NCBI RefSeq assembly: GCF_000819845.1
Contig: NZ_CDCG01000044.1
Location: forward strand, 1-64,000
DNA length: 64,000 nucleotides
From: Aeromonas enteropelogenes
Lineage (GTDB): Bacteria > Pseudomonadota > Gammaproteobacteria > Enterobacterales > Aeromonadaceae
Reading direction: 5' to 3'
Positions within the stretch are counted from its first letter, which is position 1, and every line of letters starts with the position of its first letter. The position numbers and the translations under genes are program-made. Under the pieces are notes generated by a model. That model was given only the letters and a program-made list of their open reading frames with translations, made no database searches and was not told where the DNA came from. Positions 44,034 through 53,371 of this stretch are shown one piece after another.

Positions 44034-45575
44034 TCAGGCTGCATGTTCCCCTCCCTGGGGATGATCAAGCAGCCACTCCTCCTGCCAGCGCAGCAGGGCC
44101 GACAGGGGAATGGGTTTGGCGAACAGATATCCCTGCAGCAGATAGACGCCTCTCTGGCTCAGGTAATCGGCCTGAAGCTGGGTTTCCACCCCTTCCGCAA
44201 TCATCTCCATGCCAGACTCCCGGCCCGAGGCGATGATGGCATCCAGCACGCTGCGCTTGAGGTCGTGGGTGCCTATGGTATCGACGAACATCTTGTCGAT
44301 CTTGATCTGGCGGATCCCCAGCCGCTGCAGATAGGCAAAGCCGCCGTAGCCGGTACCGAAGTCGTCCAGCTTGAAGCGATAACCCATCTGATGCAGCGCG
44401 GTGATCTCGTGAGTCGCCGCCTGGATATTGGTGATGGGTTTGCGTTCGGTCAGCTCGAAGAGCAGGCGGTCGGGAAAGGGGGTATCGTGCTGTAGCAGCA
44501 GGTTGCGCAGCAGGGGGCGTTCGATATGGGCCGCCACCAGGTTGACGCTGACCCACTGCCCCTCGGCCAGCTGTGGCAGATCGCGGAGCACCTGCTCCAG
44601 CAGTTGTTCGGTCATCGGCAGGATCAGCCCCTGGGCCTCCGCATAGTCGATGAAGGTACCCGGTGGCAGCAACTCTCCCCTGTGTTGCCAGCGCAGCAGC
44701 GCCTCGAAGCCGACCACCTGCTGGCTGCGACTGTCCACTATGGGTTGGTAGAAGGGGATGAACTCCCGCCGTGTCACACCATTTTGCAACATTCCCTTCA
44801 GAGAGTGGCGGTAGCTGCGCAGCAACCAGTAGGTGGCGTTGAACAGGAGGCCCAGTGCGCAGCCGAGCCAGAGGGCATATTGCCGGGTCTGGAGCAGGGC
44901 GTAGTGGGCGAGGGTTTTTCCAGCCCAGACGGTCTGCTTGGTGAGAGCGCCCGTTTCCTGGAAGCTCAGGCAGCGGTTGTCCGGTTCCGCCTTGATGGAC
45001 TTGTCGCCGCGGGGGAGGATCATGGGGGGTGCGGCGGGGTCTCGCTGGCTGAACTCGAGGTAGAAACACTGGGGGCAGGGGTGTTGCAGCAGATCGTGGC
45101 TCCAGCTGTTGTCCAGCACCCAGTAAACGATGTTGTCTTTGACATGGTAATAGGCGATCAGCTCCTGTTCCGTGTCGTCATAGGCCGCAGTGACGGTCAG
45201 GCCCGCTTTGCCTGGCAGCTTGCCGCTGCGCTTTGCCTCGCTGATGAGGGAGAGGCCAGGCCCCAGGCTGGAGCAGCTGATACCGGACGCCAGCTCCAGT
45301 CCCTGCAGGCGCAGGTGGGTACTGTAAAAGCGGGGATCCCGCAGCAGGGCCATGTCTTGCTTGCCGCAATCGAAGTGGAATTGCTGCAACTGGGCACTGA
45401 GCGCAGTATCCAGAATCTGGTGGCGTGCCCTTATCGCCTCCCTGATCTCCCCGGCTTTTTGCTCGAGCAGGTGGCGTGCCACGAGATCGCTGAACCAGGG
45501 GCTGAGGGGTTGGCTGATCATGAGGGGGGTGGCAAACAGCAGCAAGCTGATCCAGAGGGGAGAAATGCGTAACAC
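44034..45575 (-). CDS. c-di-GMP phosphodiesterase with CSS-motif sensor and EAL domain
   Basis: 513 residues. TM1 (about 5-22), a periplasmic CSS-motif domain (Cys101-Ser-Ser), TM2 (about 232-252) and a cytosolic EAL domain from about 270. The EAL catalytic set looks complete: E291-A-L, NLVAAH, FELTE, DDFGTGYGG, IKIDK, AEGVE. PdeC-type enzymes of this layout are inhibited by a DsbA-made disulphide in the CSS domain and cleave c-di-GMP to pGpG. It is divergent from csrD. Confidence 0.92.
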   Translation of the reverse strand: MLRISPLWISLLLFATPLMISQPLSPWFSDLVARHLLEQKAGEIREAIRARHQILDTALSAQLQQFHFDCGKQDMALLRDPRFYSTHLRLQGLELASGISCSSLGPGLSLISEAKRSGKLPGKAGLTVTAAYDDTEQELIAYYHVKDNIVYWVLDNSWSHDLLQHPCPQCFYLEFSQRDPAAPPMILPRGDKSIKAEPDNRCLSFQETGALTKQTVWAGKTLAHYALLQTRQYALWLGCALGLLFNATYWLLRSYRHSLKGMLQNGVTRREFIPFYQPIVDSRSQQVVGFEALLRWQHRGELLPPGTFIDYAEAQGLILPMTEQLLEQVLRDLPQLAEGQWVSVNLVAAHIERPLLRNLLLQHDTPFPDRLLFELTERKPITNIQAATHEITALHQMGYRFKLDDFGTGYGGFAYLQRLGIRQIKIDKMFVDTIGTHDLKRSVLDAIIASGRESGMEMIAEGVETQLQADYLSQRGVYLLQGYLFAKPIPLSALLRWQEEWLLDHPQGGEHAA

Positions 45576-46087
45576 GGGTTACCTGCCAGATTGGACGAGA
45601 CGCAAATGGGTTGCGTCATCTTAGCGCATTAGCAGAATCAACTTGAGACTGATGTATCAGATTTGAGGTTGCCGTTTGTAACTCACTGTAAGAAAACGAT
45701 TTTTAGGACTTGATTGAGTTTGATTTAATCGATGACCTGTCATAAGTGACAATTGCCTGGCTTATCCGAAACGCATTAAAGTAGCCCTGCGGTTTGACTC
45801 ACCGTGTGTTCAATACTCCTGTATCTGTTTTTTGTCAGTAGCACAGAGTGTTAGTTTTGATATTTTGATATGAGTGTTCCTTTTGGTCCCTTTTCAGGGA
45901 CCATTTTTCTCTCTGTCACTTCTCCTTTCTCCGGGCCTGCAGCCCACCATCTTTGGTATTCTTCCGGCACCTTGGTTATGCTCCCTGCGGCGTAAATTGC
46001 AGAAGCGGGATCTTCATCCATAGCTGCGGCGTGATCCCCACTGCTACCATGAGGCCACAAGGATGGTCCGGGCATACGGAAAAGCAC
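45576..46087. other. 512-nt region between the EAL gene and csrD
   Basis: This region is AT-rich and no gene is supported. It contains short repeats (TTGATATTTTGATAT near 45857-45871), TTGACT at about 45795, a plus-strand terminator (45884-45911), and the csrD leader. Because the terminator faces csrD and no plus-strand gene precedes it, a short RNA or attenuator is possible. Confidence 0.5.
45884..45911 (+). terminator. Orphan terminator or attenuator upstream of csrD
   Basis: TGGTCCCT, loop TTTC, AGGGACCA, then TTTTTCTCT: an 8-bp perfect stem with a T-rich tail, about 180 nt before the csrD start. No coding region lies upstream on this strand within the window, apart from genes reading the other way. 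Confidence 0.75.
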
Positions 46088-48016
46088 ATGAAACTGACTA
46101 CACAGCTTGTCTCATTCATCACCCTGTGCGTGATCGCCGCCATGGCGACCGTGCTCATCGGCGGGGTCTTCAGCTTTCGTGAACTGGGCATGGAGCTGCA
46201 ACAGAAGAAGGTCGACGCCCTGGTCGAGGTGATCGACGAGCAGCTGGATGTCAGCCAGAACGTGGATGCGATGAGCAACTGGCTGCCCACCCTGCTGCGG
46301 GCCGCCCATGTGGTCGAGCTGGAAGTGCGCCAGAACGATCAGCGGGTCTACTGGTTTCGCGATGTGCAACGCCCGGTCGATGAACAGCTACTGCTCTCCT
46401 ATAGTCATTCGCTTCCTCACCAGGCCGGCATGCAGGCCAATTTCCGGCTCGAACGTCCCTTCAAGGAGGTGGAGTACTCCATCGAGGCGATGTCGGGCAT
46501 CTCGTTTGGCATCTTCATCGTGGTGTTCGGTCTCTGGTACTCCATCCGCTGGCTGCGCCAGCAGTTGCGGGGGGCCGAGTTGCTGGGGATTCGTGCCCAG
46601 CTGATCCTGGATGACAAGCTCTCCAAGCTGGCTCACGACCCGTCCGAGGAGTGGCCGGTGGCCGCCAGCCAGGCCCTCGATCATCTGCTGGCCGAGCTGG
46701 CCGATGCCCGCAAGGAGCGCAGCCGTTTCGACAACTTCATTCGCAGCAACGCCTTTGTCGACAAGATGACCGGCATCGGCAATCGCCTGTTTTTCGACAA
46801 CCGGCTGGAGAGCGCCATCATGGAGGCGAGCGTGATGAGCGGCGGCGTGCTGCTTATCGATCTCGCCTGTCTGGAGGAGCTGGAGGCCGAACAGTACGAG
46901 CAGCTTGGCCCCGACCTGCTGGCTCAGGCGAGCGCAACCATAGGCGCCTTCGTGCGCAAGCACAGCGGCGCCCTGCAGGCGCGTTACGCCGGCCAGGTGT
47001 TTGCCGTGCTGCTGCCCAACATGTCCGAGAGCGAGATGGTGGATAGCGCCAGCCAGCTGCTCAAGAGCCTGCAGCGCCTGCATTGGCCGGACGAGGTCAA
47101 CCCCGAGACCGCCGTCTATCTCGGCGCCGTTTGCTACCATTCCCAGGACAGCCTGCTCAAAGTGCAGGAGGAGGCCGAGCTGGCCCTCAAGAGCGCCCGC
47201 CTGCAGGGGCACAACGGCTGGTTCCTCTACGAGAAGCAACTGGAGGAGGAGCAGAGCAGCAAGGGCTCGGTGCGCTGGCGCACCCTGATTGGTCGTCGCC
47301 TCGAGGAACATGGCATCGACTTCTACACCCAGGCAATCCAGCAGGATCGCGGCCAGGTGGTATTGCAGCAGGAGCTGCTCACCTATCTCCACGATGAGCA
47401 GGGGCGCGCCCTGCCAGCCGGAGTCTTCATGCCGATGGCGGAGAAGGTGGGGATGCTGCTGCAACTGGATCGGCTGGTGGCGGAGCAGACCCTGCAGCTG
47501 CTGCGCCAGCGCGCCGAGCACAGCTGCCCCATCAGCCTGACCCTGAGCGCCCAGAGCCTGCTCCATCGCGAATTCCAGCGCTGGCTCTTCTTCGCCCTGT
47601 TCCAGCTGCCCCGCAGCACCAATGAACGGCTGGTGCTGCAGCTGTCGGAAGCTCAGGTCACCCGTCACTACGAGGCGCTCAAGCGGCCGCTGCGCTCCCT
47701 GCGCATGCTCGGCTGCCGCCTGGCCATCGACCACGCCGGCCAGGATGTGGTGAGCACCCAGTACATCAAGGAGTTCGAGATCAACTTCCTCAAGCTGCAT
47801 CCCAGCCTGGTGCGGGAGATCCACACCCGCCAGGTCAACCAGATGGCGGTACGCAGCCTGGTGGGGGGCTGCGCCAACACCCCGACCCGGGTGCTGGCGG
47901 TGGGGGTGGAGAGCGAAGAGGAGTGGAAGATGCTGCGCCACCTCGGGGTGCACGCCGGTCAGGGGCCCTGGTTTGCCGCGCCGGAGCGGCTGCTGATAGA
48001 ACCGGTCGGCGTCTGA
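46088..48016 (+). CDS. csrD: RNase E specificity factor CsrD / MshH
   Basis: 642 residues. Two membrane segments (about 8-28 and 133-153) flank a periplasmic loop. A degenerate GGDEF (RYAGQVFAVLLP where an active enzyme has GGDEF) and a degenerate EAL (QQELLTYL) follow. CsrD does not make or cut c-di-GMP; it targets CsrB/CsrC for RNase E decay. In Vibrio and Aeromonas it heads the msh locus and is named mshH. The ATG at 46088 has GGAAAAG upstream. Confidence 0.93.
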   Translation: MKLTTQLVSFITLCVIAAMATVLIGGVFSFRELGMELQQKKVDALVEVIDEQLDVSQNVDAMSNWLPTLLRAAHVVELEVRQNDQRVYWFRDVQRPVDEQLLLSYSHSLPHQAGMQANFRLERPFKEVEYSIEAMSGISFGIFIVVFGLWYSIRWLRQQLRGAELLGIRAQLILDDKLSKLAHDPSEEWPVAASQALDHLLAELADARKERSRFDNFIRSNAFVDKMTGIGNRLFFDNRLESAIMEASVMSGGVLLIDLACLEELEAEQYEQLGPDLLAQASATIGAFVRKHSGALQARYAGQVFAVLLPNMSESEMVDSASQLLKSLQRLHWPDEVNPETAVYLGAVCYHSQDSLLKVQEEAELALKSARLQGHNGWFLYEKQLEEEQSSKGSVRWRTLIGRRLEEHGIDFYTQAIQQDRGQVVLQQELLTYLHDEQGRALPAGVFMPMAEKVGMLLQLDRLVAEQTLQLLRQRAEHSCPISLTLSAQSLLHREFQRWLFFALFQLPRSTNERLVLQLSEAQVTRHYEALKRPLRSLRMLGCRLAIDHAGQDVVSTQYIKEFEINFLKLHPSLVREIHTRQVNQMAVRSLVGGCANTPTRVLAVGVESEEEWKMLRHLGVHAGQGPWFAAPERLLIEPVGV

Positions 48017-48037
48017 GTCGGGCGGCGCGAGCCGCCG

Positions 48038-48964
48038 TCAGAGACGCCCCTGCTCCTTGAGCCCCGCCAGCCCCTGCAGGCCGCCGGTGTGGATGAAGAC
48101 GATCCGGCAGCCGGCCGGGATACGGCCCGCTGCCAACTCGCGAAACAGTCCCCACATCGCCTTGCCGCTGTAGATGGGCTCGAGCGGCAGGCCGGTCTCG
48201 GCGCTGAAGGCCTGCACCCACTGCCAGAGCGCAGGGCTGAATCTGGCGTAGCCGCCGTCATGGTGATCCAGCGCGATCCGCCAGCCGGGCATCATGGCCG
48301 CGGCCGGGTAGAGCCGGCACACCTCGTCGGCGATGAAGCTGCCCCCCTTGAGCACGGCGATGGCAAGGATCTGTTCCGGATCCCGCTTGCCCGCGATGAG
48401 GCCGGCCAGGGTGCCACCGCTGGCACAGGGCAGCACCCAGAGATCCGGCGAGAAGGGGACTTCGTCGACCAGTTCGGCAACCCCCGGGATGGCTAGCGGG
48501 CTGCTGCCACCCTCCGGCACTATCAGGGTGTCTGCGGCCGCAAACCGGGCCAGCCACTCGGGGTCATGTCGCCTGCGGTAGGTCTGCCGGTCGACAAAGC
48601 GCAGGGCCATGCCCCAGCGGCTGGCATCCGTCAGGGTCGGGTTGCCGATGGCCTCCGGTTCGCCCCGGATGATACCGGTGGTGCGCAGCCCGTAGTGGTG
48701 GCCCGCCGCCGCCAGGGCATGGATGTGGTTGGAGTAGGCGCCGCCAAAGGAAAGCAGGTGCTGCTTGCCCTGTTCGCTGGCATGCTGCAGGTGATATTTC
48801 AGCTTGCGCCACTTGTTGCCCGAGATGGTCGGGTGGATCAGATCGTCCCGCTTGCACCAGAGTTCCACCCCGTAGTGGGCGAGCAGGGGATGCCGGATGG
48901 GGTGCAGTGACGATGGCTGGGGGCTGTCCCCCTCAGTTGCCAGGGGTGTAAGGCTGTCTTGCAA
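48038..48964 (-). CDS. PLP-dependent deaminase of the ACC deaminase / D-cysteine desulfhydrase family
   Basis: 308 residues, a fold-type II PLP enzyme: the Schiff-base lysine lies in SGNKWRKLKYHL, SFGGAYSNHIHALAAAG is typical, and CASGGTLAGLIAG binds phosphate. Substrates in the family are 1-aminocyclopropane-1-carboxylate or D-cysteine; neither is certain here. It probably starts at a TTG (48964), as no in-frame ATG precedes the conserved region and the frame closes upstream. It is inserted in reverse orientation between csrD and the msh genes. Confidence 0.83.
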   Translation of the reverse strand: MQDSLTPLATEGDSPQPSSLHPIRHPLLAHYGVELWCKRDDLIHPTISGNKWRKLKYHLQHASEQGKQHLLSFGGAYSNHIHALAAAGHHYGLRTTGIIRGEPEAIGNPTLTDASRWGMALRFVDRQTYRRRHDPEWLARFAAADTLIVPEGGSSPLAIPGVAELVDEVPFSPDLWVLPCASGGTLAGLIAGKRDPEQILAIAVLKGGSFIADEVCRLYPAAAMMPGWRIALDHHDGGYARFSPALWQWVQAFSAETGLPLEPIYSGKAMWGLFRELAAGRIPAGCRIVFIHTGGLQGLAGLKEQGRL

Positions 48965-49050
48965 GGGTGAGTCCGTCTTTTGCTGGAGGCTAATTCTCTG
49001 TTTATGTTAAGATTTCATGCTTTTTGCCAATTAATGACGGGGCGGCTTAC

Positions 49051-49917
49051 ATGAAACAACTGTTCAAACGGTCAACGCCAAGTCGCCAGGTGGGGCTCCT
49101 GCTGGCCAATGACAGGATCATGCTGGCTGCCGTCGCCAATCCCCCCGTCTTCGCCACCCGGACCATCAACGGACCGCACGAGTGGGGCCAGGCCGTCAAT
49201 GAACTGTTCAGTCGTCATGGCCTCGCCAAGTCTAAAGTGCGTGTCGCCCTGGCCGCCAGCCTTTATCAGCAGATCCAGATCGACAAGCCCGCCGTGCCCG
49301 AGGCCGAGATGGCCGGCGCCCTGCCCTGGGCCATCAAGGATTATGTCAGCGAACCCGTGCTGCAGCTCGCCATGGATTATGTCGACCTGCCCACGCCCCC
49401 TGCCGGTCAGCCGCGGATCAATGTGATCTGCCTGCCCAAGGGCCGGGTACAGCAGGTGGCGGAAGCCATCAACGGCGTCGCCACTCTGGATGCCATCGTC
49501 AGCGACGAGCTGGCACTCACCTCCCTCTACGAGGCCGACAAAGCGGTGCGCATGCTGCTGTGGCAACCCAGGGGGCAGGATCTGCAGCTGCTGGTGTTCC
49601 ATCAGGGCGGACTCTGCTTCTCCCGCCAGCTGCGCGGCTTTGGGGCGCTGACCGGAGAACAGGAGGAGCCGGATGCCCTGCTGCTCGATACCCTGGCGCT
49701 GGAAATCCAGCGTTCCCTCGACTATCTGACCGGTCAGCTCAAGCTGCCGGAGCTGGGCCAGATGCAGCTGGCCATCGCCTCCTCCTTCATCGGTACCTTG
49801 GTGCGCCACATGGAACAGACCTTCGGCATGGCTGTCTCTGCCATGGCCAACAAGGCGGTGCTGGCGGGGGTCGAGTATTTGTCTGCCTATGCCGCCGCCA
49901 TCGGGGAGGATGCGTGA
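49051..49917 (+). CDS. mshI1: MSHA biogenesis protein MshI1 (PilM-like)
   Basis: 288 residues. The fold pattern (VGLLLANDRIMLAAVANPP, ALAASLYQQIQIDKPAVPEAEMAGALPWAIKDYV, IVSDELALTSLY) is the actin-like PilM/MshI type, the cytosolic platform component. It is the first gene of the msh run, about 85 nt downstream of the start of the inverted PLP gene. The stop overlaps the next start (TGATG). Aeromonas naming calls this mshI1. Confidence 0.88.
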   Translation: MKQLFKRSTPSRQVGLLLANDRIMLAAVANPPVFATRTINGPHEWGQAVNELFSRHGLAKSKVRVALAASLYQQIQIDKPAVPEAEMAGALPWAIKDYVSEPVLQLAMDYVDLPTPPAGQPRINVICLPKGRVQQVAEAINGVATLDAIVSDELALTSLYEADKAVRMLLWQPRGQDLQLLVFHQGGLCFSRQLRGFGALTGEQEEPDALLLDTLALEIQRSLDYLTGQLKLPELGQMQLAIASSFIGTLVRHMEQTFGMAVSAMANKAVLAGVEYLSAYAAAIGEDA

Positions 49918-50510
49918 TGAAACGCCAGATCAACCTCTACGGCGCCGAGTTTCGTCCCAAACGCCAGTGGGCCAGCCTCAACCAGATGGCGCTGGCCTGG
50001 GGCGCCGGCCTGCTGCTGATCCTGCTGATGGCTGCCGTCTATGGCTGGCAGCAACAACAGGTCAGTCGGGCGTTGGCACAGGTCAATACCGAGCTGGCGC
50101 ACAAACGTAGCGAGGCTCAGAGGCTCGATGCCGAGCTGGCACGCCATCAGGCCGATCCCCGCTTGCAACAGCGGCTCACCGGTCTGCAGGAGGAGTTGAC
50201 TGCCAAGCAGGAGCTGATGCGCCAGCTGGGCAGCCTGAGCCTGCAAAAATCCCTGGGGTATGCCAGCGTGATGGCGGATCTGTCGCGGATCCGCAGCAGC
50301 AACCTCTCGCTGCAACGCATCGAAATCAACGAAGGGCGGTTCAATCTCTCCGGTTTTGCCGGGCGCAGCCAGGATGTGCCCGCCTGGGTCAATCGCTTCA
50401 AGCAGACTCCCAGTCTGGCGGGCCAGGAGTTTGGTGAACTGACCCTGAGCCGTGACAAGCAGGGTCGCCTGACCTTTCAGCTGAGCGGCATAGCGCGGGA
50501 GAAACCCTGA
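49917..50510 (+). CDS. mshI: MSHA biogenesis protein MshI/MshI2 (PilN-like)
   Basis: 197 residues. It begins with MKRQINLYGAEFRPKRQW, the PilN-type IN(L/F) cytoplasmic motif that binds PilM. One membrane helix (about 24-43), a coiled coil (about 45-105) and a small periplasmic ferredoxin-like domain follow. It is part of the inner-membrane alignment complex. Overlapping starts on both sides (TGATG) suggest tight coupling. Confidence 0.88.
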   Translation: MKRQINLYGAEFRPKRQWASLNQMALAWGAGLLLILLMAAVYGWQQQQVSRALAQVNTELAHKRSEAQRLDAELARHQADPRLQQRLTGLQEELTAKQELMRQLGSLSLQKSLGYASVMADLSRIRSSNLSLQRIEINEGRFNLSGFAGRSQDVPAWVNRFKQTPSLAGQEFGELTLSRDKQGRLTFQLSGIAREKP

Positions 50511-51157
50511 TGACTCTGAAAGAACAGTGGCAGGCCTGGGGCCAGCGCATTGCCGCCCTGAGCCAGCGTGAACGGGTGCTGATCCTGCTGACCGGGCTGG
50601 TGGTGCTGGGGGCGGTTGGCTTCTATGGTTGGCTCGATGGCGCCGCGACCCGATTGCAGCAAGACCGCATGGCGCTGAATGCCGCCGAACGGGATCGCGA
50701 GATCATGGATCTGGAGAATCTCGGCAAGCAGGCTCGCCTCAAGCGGGATCCCGATCAGAGCGTTCGGGAACAGCTGGCGCGCACCGAGGATGAGCTGGCC
50801 CGGCTCGACGAGCGGCTCAAGGCCCAGACCGTGGATCTGATCCCGGCCCGCGAGATGCCGCAGGTGCTGGAGGCGCTGCTCTCCCGCTCTGCCAACCTGC
50901 ACATGCTGGCCCTTAGTTCCTTGGAGCCGACCCCATTGATGGCTGGCGAGCAGAAGATCAATCTCTACAAGCACGGCATCCGGCTGCAGCTGGAAGGGGG
51001 CTATTTCGACGTGTATCAGTATCTCAAGGCACTCGAGGCCCTGCCGCGCCACTTTTACTGGAAGCGGTTCGACTACCAGGTGAAAGATTACCCGGGGGCC
51101 CTGGTGGAGATGGAGATCTACACCCTGAGCACCAGCAAGGAGTTCATTCGTGGCTAG
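50510..51157 (+). CDS. mshJ: MSHA biogenesis protein MshJ (PilO-like)
   Basis: 215 residues: a short cytosolic N-terminus, one membrane helix (about 24-40: VLILLTGLVVLGAVGFYGW), a coiled-coil stretch and a periplasmic domain (HMLALSSLEPTPLMAG, GIRLQLEGGYFDVYQYLKALEALP). The size, topology and place next to the PilN-like gene identify it as the PilO equivalent. Confidence 0.88.
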   Translation: MTLKEQWQAWGQRIAALSQRERVLILLTGLVVLGAVGFYGWLDGAATRLQQDRMALNAAERDREIMDLENLGKQARLKRDPDQSVREQLARTEDELARLDERLKAQTVDLIPAREMPQVLEALLSRSANLHMLALSSLEPTPLMAGEQKINLYKHGIRLQLEGGYFDVYQYLKALEALPRHFYWKRFDYQVKDYPGALVEMEIYTLSTSKEFIRG

Positions 51158-51479
51158 ATGGTTCCCATTGTGTTGTTGCCTGTTCGGAGCCCAGATCATG
51201 GCGCAGCCGACCGAGGTGTTGCAGGATCCCACGGCGCCGCTGGCGGAGATGGCCGGTGGCTCCGCGGCCAGCGGTCAGGGGAGTACCGGGTTGCCGAAAT
51301 TGCAGAGCATAGTGCTGGGCAACGGTCCGGCGCTGGCGGTGCTCAACGGCAAGAGTTACCGGATAGGACAGCAGATCGAAGGATATACGCTGGTGGCCAT
51401 CCAGGCCGATGGTGTCGTGCTCGAGAAGGCGGGAAAACGCCACGCGCTGACACTGTTTGCCAGCAAGGTTCGGGTTTAA
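51150..51479 (+). CDS. mshK: MSHA biogenesis protein MshK (PilP-like)
   Basis: 109 residues from a GTG start that overlaps the mshJ end by 8 nt, with AAGGAG upstream. A signal peptide (MARWFPLCCCLFGAQIMA) precedes a PilP/GspC-like beta domain (LPKLQSIVLGNGPALAVLNGKSYRIGQQIEGYTLVAIQADGVVLEKAGKRHALTLF). It should link the inner-membrane complex to the secretin MshL. Confidence 0.87.
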   Translation: MARWFPLCCCLFGAQIMAQPTEVLQDPTAPLAEMAGGSAASGQGSTGLPKLQSIVLGNGPALAVLNGKSYRIGQQIEGYTLVAIQADGVVLEKAGKRHALTLFASKVRV

Positions 51480-51545
51480 TCCTGGCGGCCCCACAGGGGC
51501 GCCGGGTTTATCGCATTTAATTGCAAGTCAGGGTGCATTGATTAC

Positions 51546-53279
51546 ATGAAAACACACCGTCTCTGTCTGATCGCCGTGGCCATGATGGCCGCCGGCTGTA
51601 CCACGTATCGACACCCTGAGCCCACCCAGGCCAAGGACGCCCTCAAGCAGGCCATGAGCGAACAGCAGAAGCAGGCCGCCCCCCTGACCACCCTGCCCGA
51701 ATCGGTGCAAAGCGAATTGCTGCAGCTGAACCGGCCGCAGACCCCCGTGCCCATGCCGGAAAAACGGCTGCGCATCGCCGCCCACGACGTGGAGGCAGTC
51801 GAGTTTTTCGGCTCCCTGTTCAAGGGATCCCGCTACAGTGTGGCGGTGCACCCCGGAGTCTCCGGGCTGGTCTCCGTTGAGCTCAAGGACGTCACCCTGC
51901 AGGAGGTGCTGGCGGTGGTGGGGGACATGTACGGCTTCGACGTGCAGCGCAAGGGCAACGTGTTTCACATCTACCCGGCCGGCCTGCGGACCGAGACCAT
52001 TCCGGTCAACTATCTGATGATGTCCCGGCGCGGCCTCTCCCGTACCTCGGTCAGTACCGGCGGGGTCACCTCCAACGACAATAACAACAGCAATAACAAC
52101 AGTTTCGACAGCGCCAACAGCAACAACACCAGCACCAGCAACTCGTCCGGCAGCAACGGCAACTCGGACAACAGCAACGGCACCCGTATCGAGACCGACA
52201 CCAACAGTGACTACTGGACCGATCTGCGCACCTCTCTGGAGATGCTGATCGGCACCGGCGACGGCCGCGCCGTCATCACCAGCCCGCAGGCGGGTCTGGT
52301 GACCATTCGCGCCTATCCGAAGGAGCTCAAGGCGGTGCGCGAGTTCCTCAACCAGTCCGAGAGCCACCTCAAGCGCCAGGTGGTGCTGGAGGCGCGGATC
52401 CTGGAAGTAGCCCTCAGCGAGGGTTATGAACAGGGGGTGGACTGGAGCGGTCTGACCGCCAGCTGGGGTGGCAACAAGGGCATTCCGACGGTGGCCCAGC
52501 CTATCCTGACTGCGCCGGGTAGTACCCCTGCTTACAACTTGCTGAATGGTGCCGGTTCGCTGGGAACCAGCCTGGTTGGCGCGGCGAACCCCATATTCAA
52601 GGCGATTGGCGGTGGCGCCGGTTTCACCATCACGGATGGCAACTTCAACGTGGCGGTCAACCTGCTCAAGACCCAGGGGGATGTGAATACCCTCTCGAGC
52701 CCGCGGGTGACGGCGACCAACAACCAGAAGGCGGTGATCAAGGTGGGGACGGATGAGTATTTCGTCACCAACGCCTCGACCACCATCACCACCAACTCCT
52801 CCGGCGTCTCTGACAAGACTCCAAACGTGGAGCTGACCCCCTTCTTTTCTGGTATCGCGCTGGACGTGACGCCTCAGATCGACGAAGAGGGCAAGGTGTT
52901 GTTGCACATCCACCCCTCCGTCATCGACACCGAGGAGCAGAACAAGGTGATCGACATGGGGACCACGGGTGGCAAGCTGGAGCTGCCGCTGGCCAGAAGC
53001 TCCATTCGGGAGTCCGATACCGTGGTGCAGGCCAACAACGGCGACATCATCGTCATCGGCGGCTTGATGAAGACCGACAAGCAGGAGATCGTCAGCAAGG
53101 TGCCCCTGCTCGGCGACATTCCCTGGGTCGGCGAGGCCTTTACCAACCGCCGCGAGAGTACCAAGAAGGTGGAACTGGTGATCCTGCTCAAGCCGACCGT
53201 GGTGGAGAAGGAGACCTGGCAGAACGAGCTGCAGCGTTCCGCCGATCTGCTCGACAAATGGTATCCCCCCAAGGGTTGA
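51546..53279 (+). CDS. mshL: MSHA secretin MshL
   Basis: 577 residues. A lipoprotein-like signal (MAAG-Cys18) precedes an N0/STN domain (about 75-140), a Ser/Asn-rich linker (176-221) and the secretin pore domain (about 250-570: VVLEARILEVALSEGYEQGVDWSG, DVNTLSSPRVTATNNQKAVIKVG, IVIGGLMKT, PLLGDIPWVGEAF). It forms the outer-membrane channel for the pilus. It probably uses a pilotin or its own lipid for targeting. Confidence 0.94.
   Translation: MKTHRLCLIAVAMMAAGCTTYRHPEPTQAKDALKQAMSEQQKQAAPLTTLPESVQSELLQLNRPQTPVPMPEKRLRIAAHDVEAVEFFGSLFKGSRYSVAVHPGVSGLVSVELKDVTLQEVLAVVGDMYGFDVQRKGNVFHIYPAGLRTETIPVNYLMMSRRGLSRTSVSTGGVTSNDNNNSNNNSFDSANSNNTSTSNSSGSNGNSDNSNGTRIETDTNSDYWTDLRTSLEMLIGTGDGRAVITSPQAGLVTIRAYPKELKAVREFLNQSESHLKRQVVLEARILEVALSEGYEQGVDWSGLTASWGGNKGIPTVAQPILTAPGSTPAYNLLNGAGSLGTSLVGAANPIFKAIGGGAGFTITDGNFNVAVNLLKTQGDVNTLSSPRVTATNNQKAVIKVGTDEYFVTNASTTITTNSSGVSDKTPNVELTPFFSGIALDVTPQIDEEGKVLLHIHPSVIDTEEQNKVIDMGTTGGKLELPLARSSIRESDTVVQANNGDIIVIGGLMKTDKQEIVSKVPLLGDIPWVGEAFTNRRESTKKVELVILLKPTVVEKETWQNELQRSADLLDKWYPPKG
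52071..52208 (+). repeat. Asn/Ser-rich low-complexity linker in mshL
   Basis: About 46 codons, mostly AAC, AGC and ACC, encode a disordered linker between the N0 and later domains of the secretin. The run invites replication slippage and length variation. Confidence 0.75.
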
Positions 53280-53371
53280 TGGCATGAGCGCGGATCCGGC
53301 TCTGTCCCATGGTCTGGTGCTGGCGGGTGGTCTGTTGCAGGCCGCCCGGCCCGGGCGCGGGAGCTGACGGC

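Noticed and set aside
53284..53367. A 27-codon frame between mshL and mshM
   Set aside because: It has a fair ribosome binding site but no recognisable sequence; it may only be chance in a GC-rich gap.
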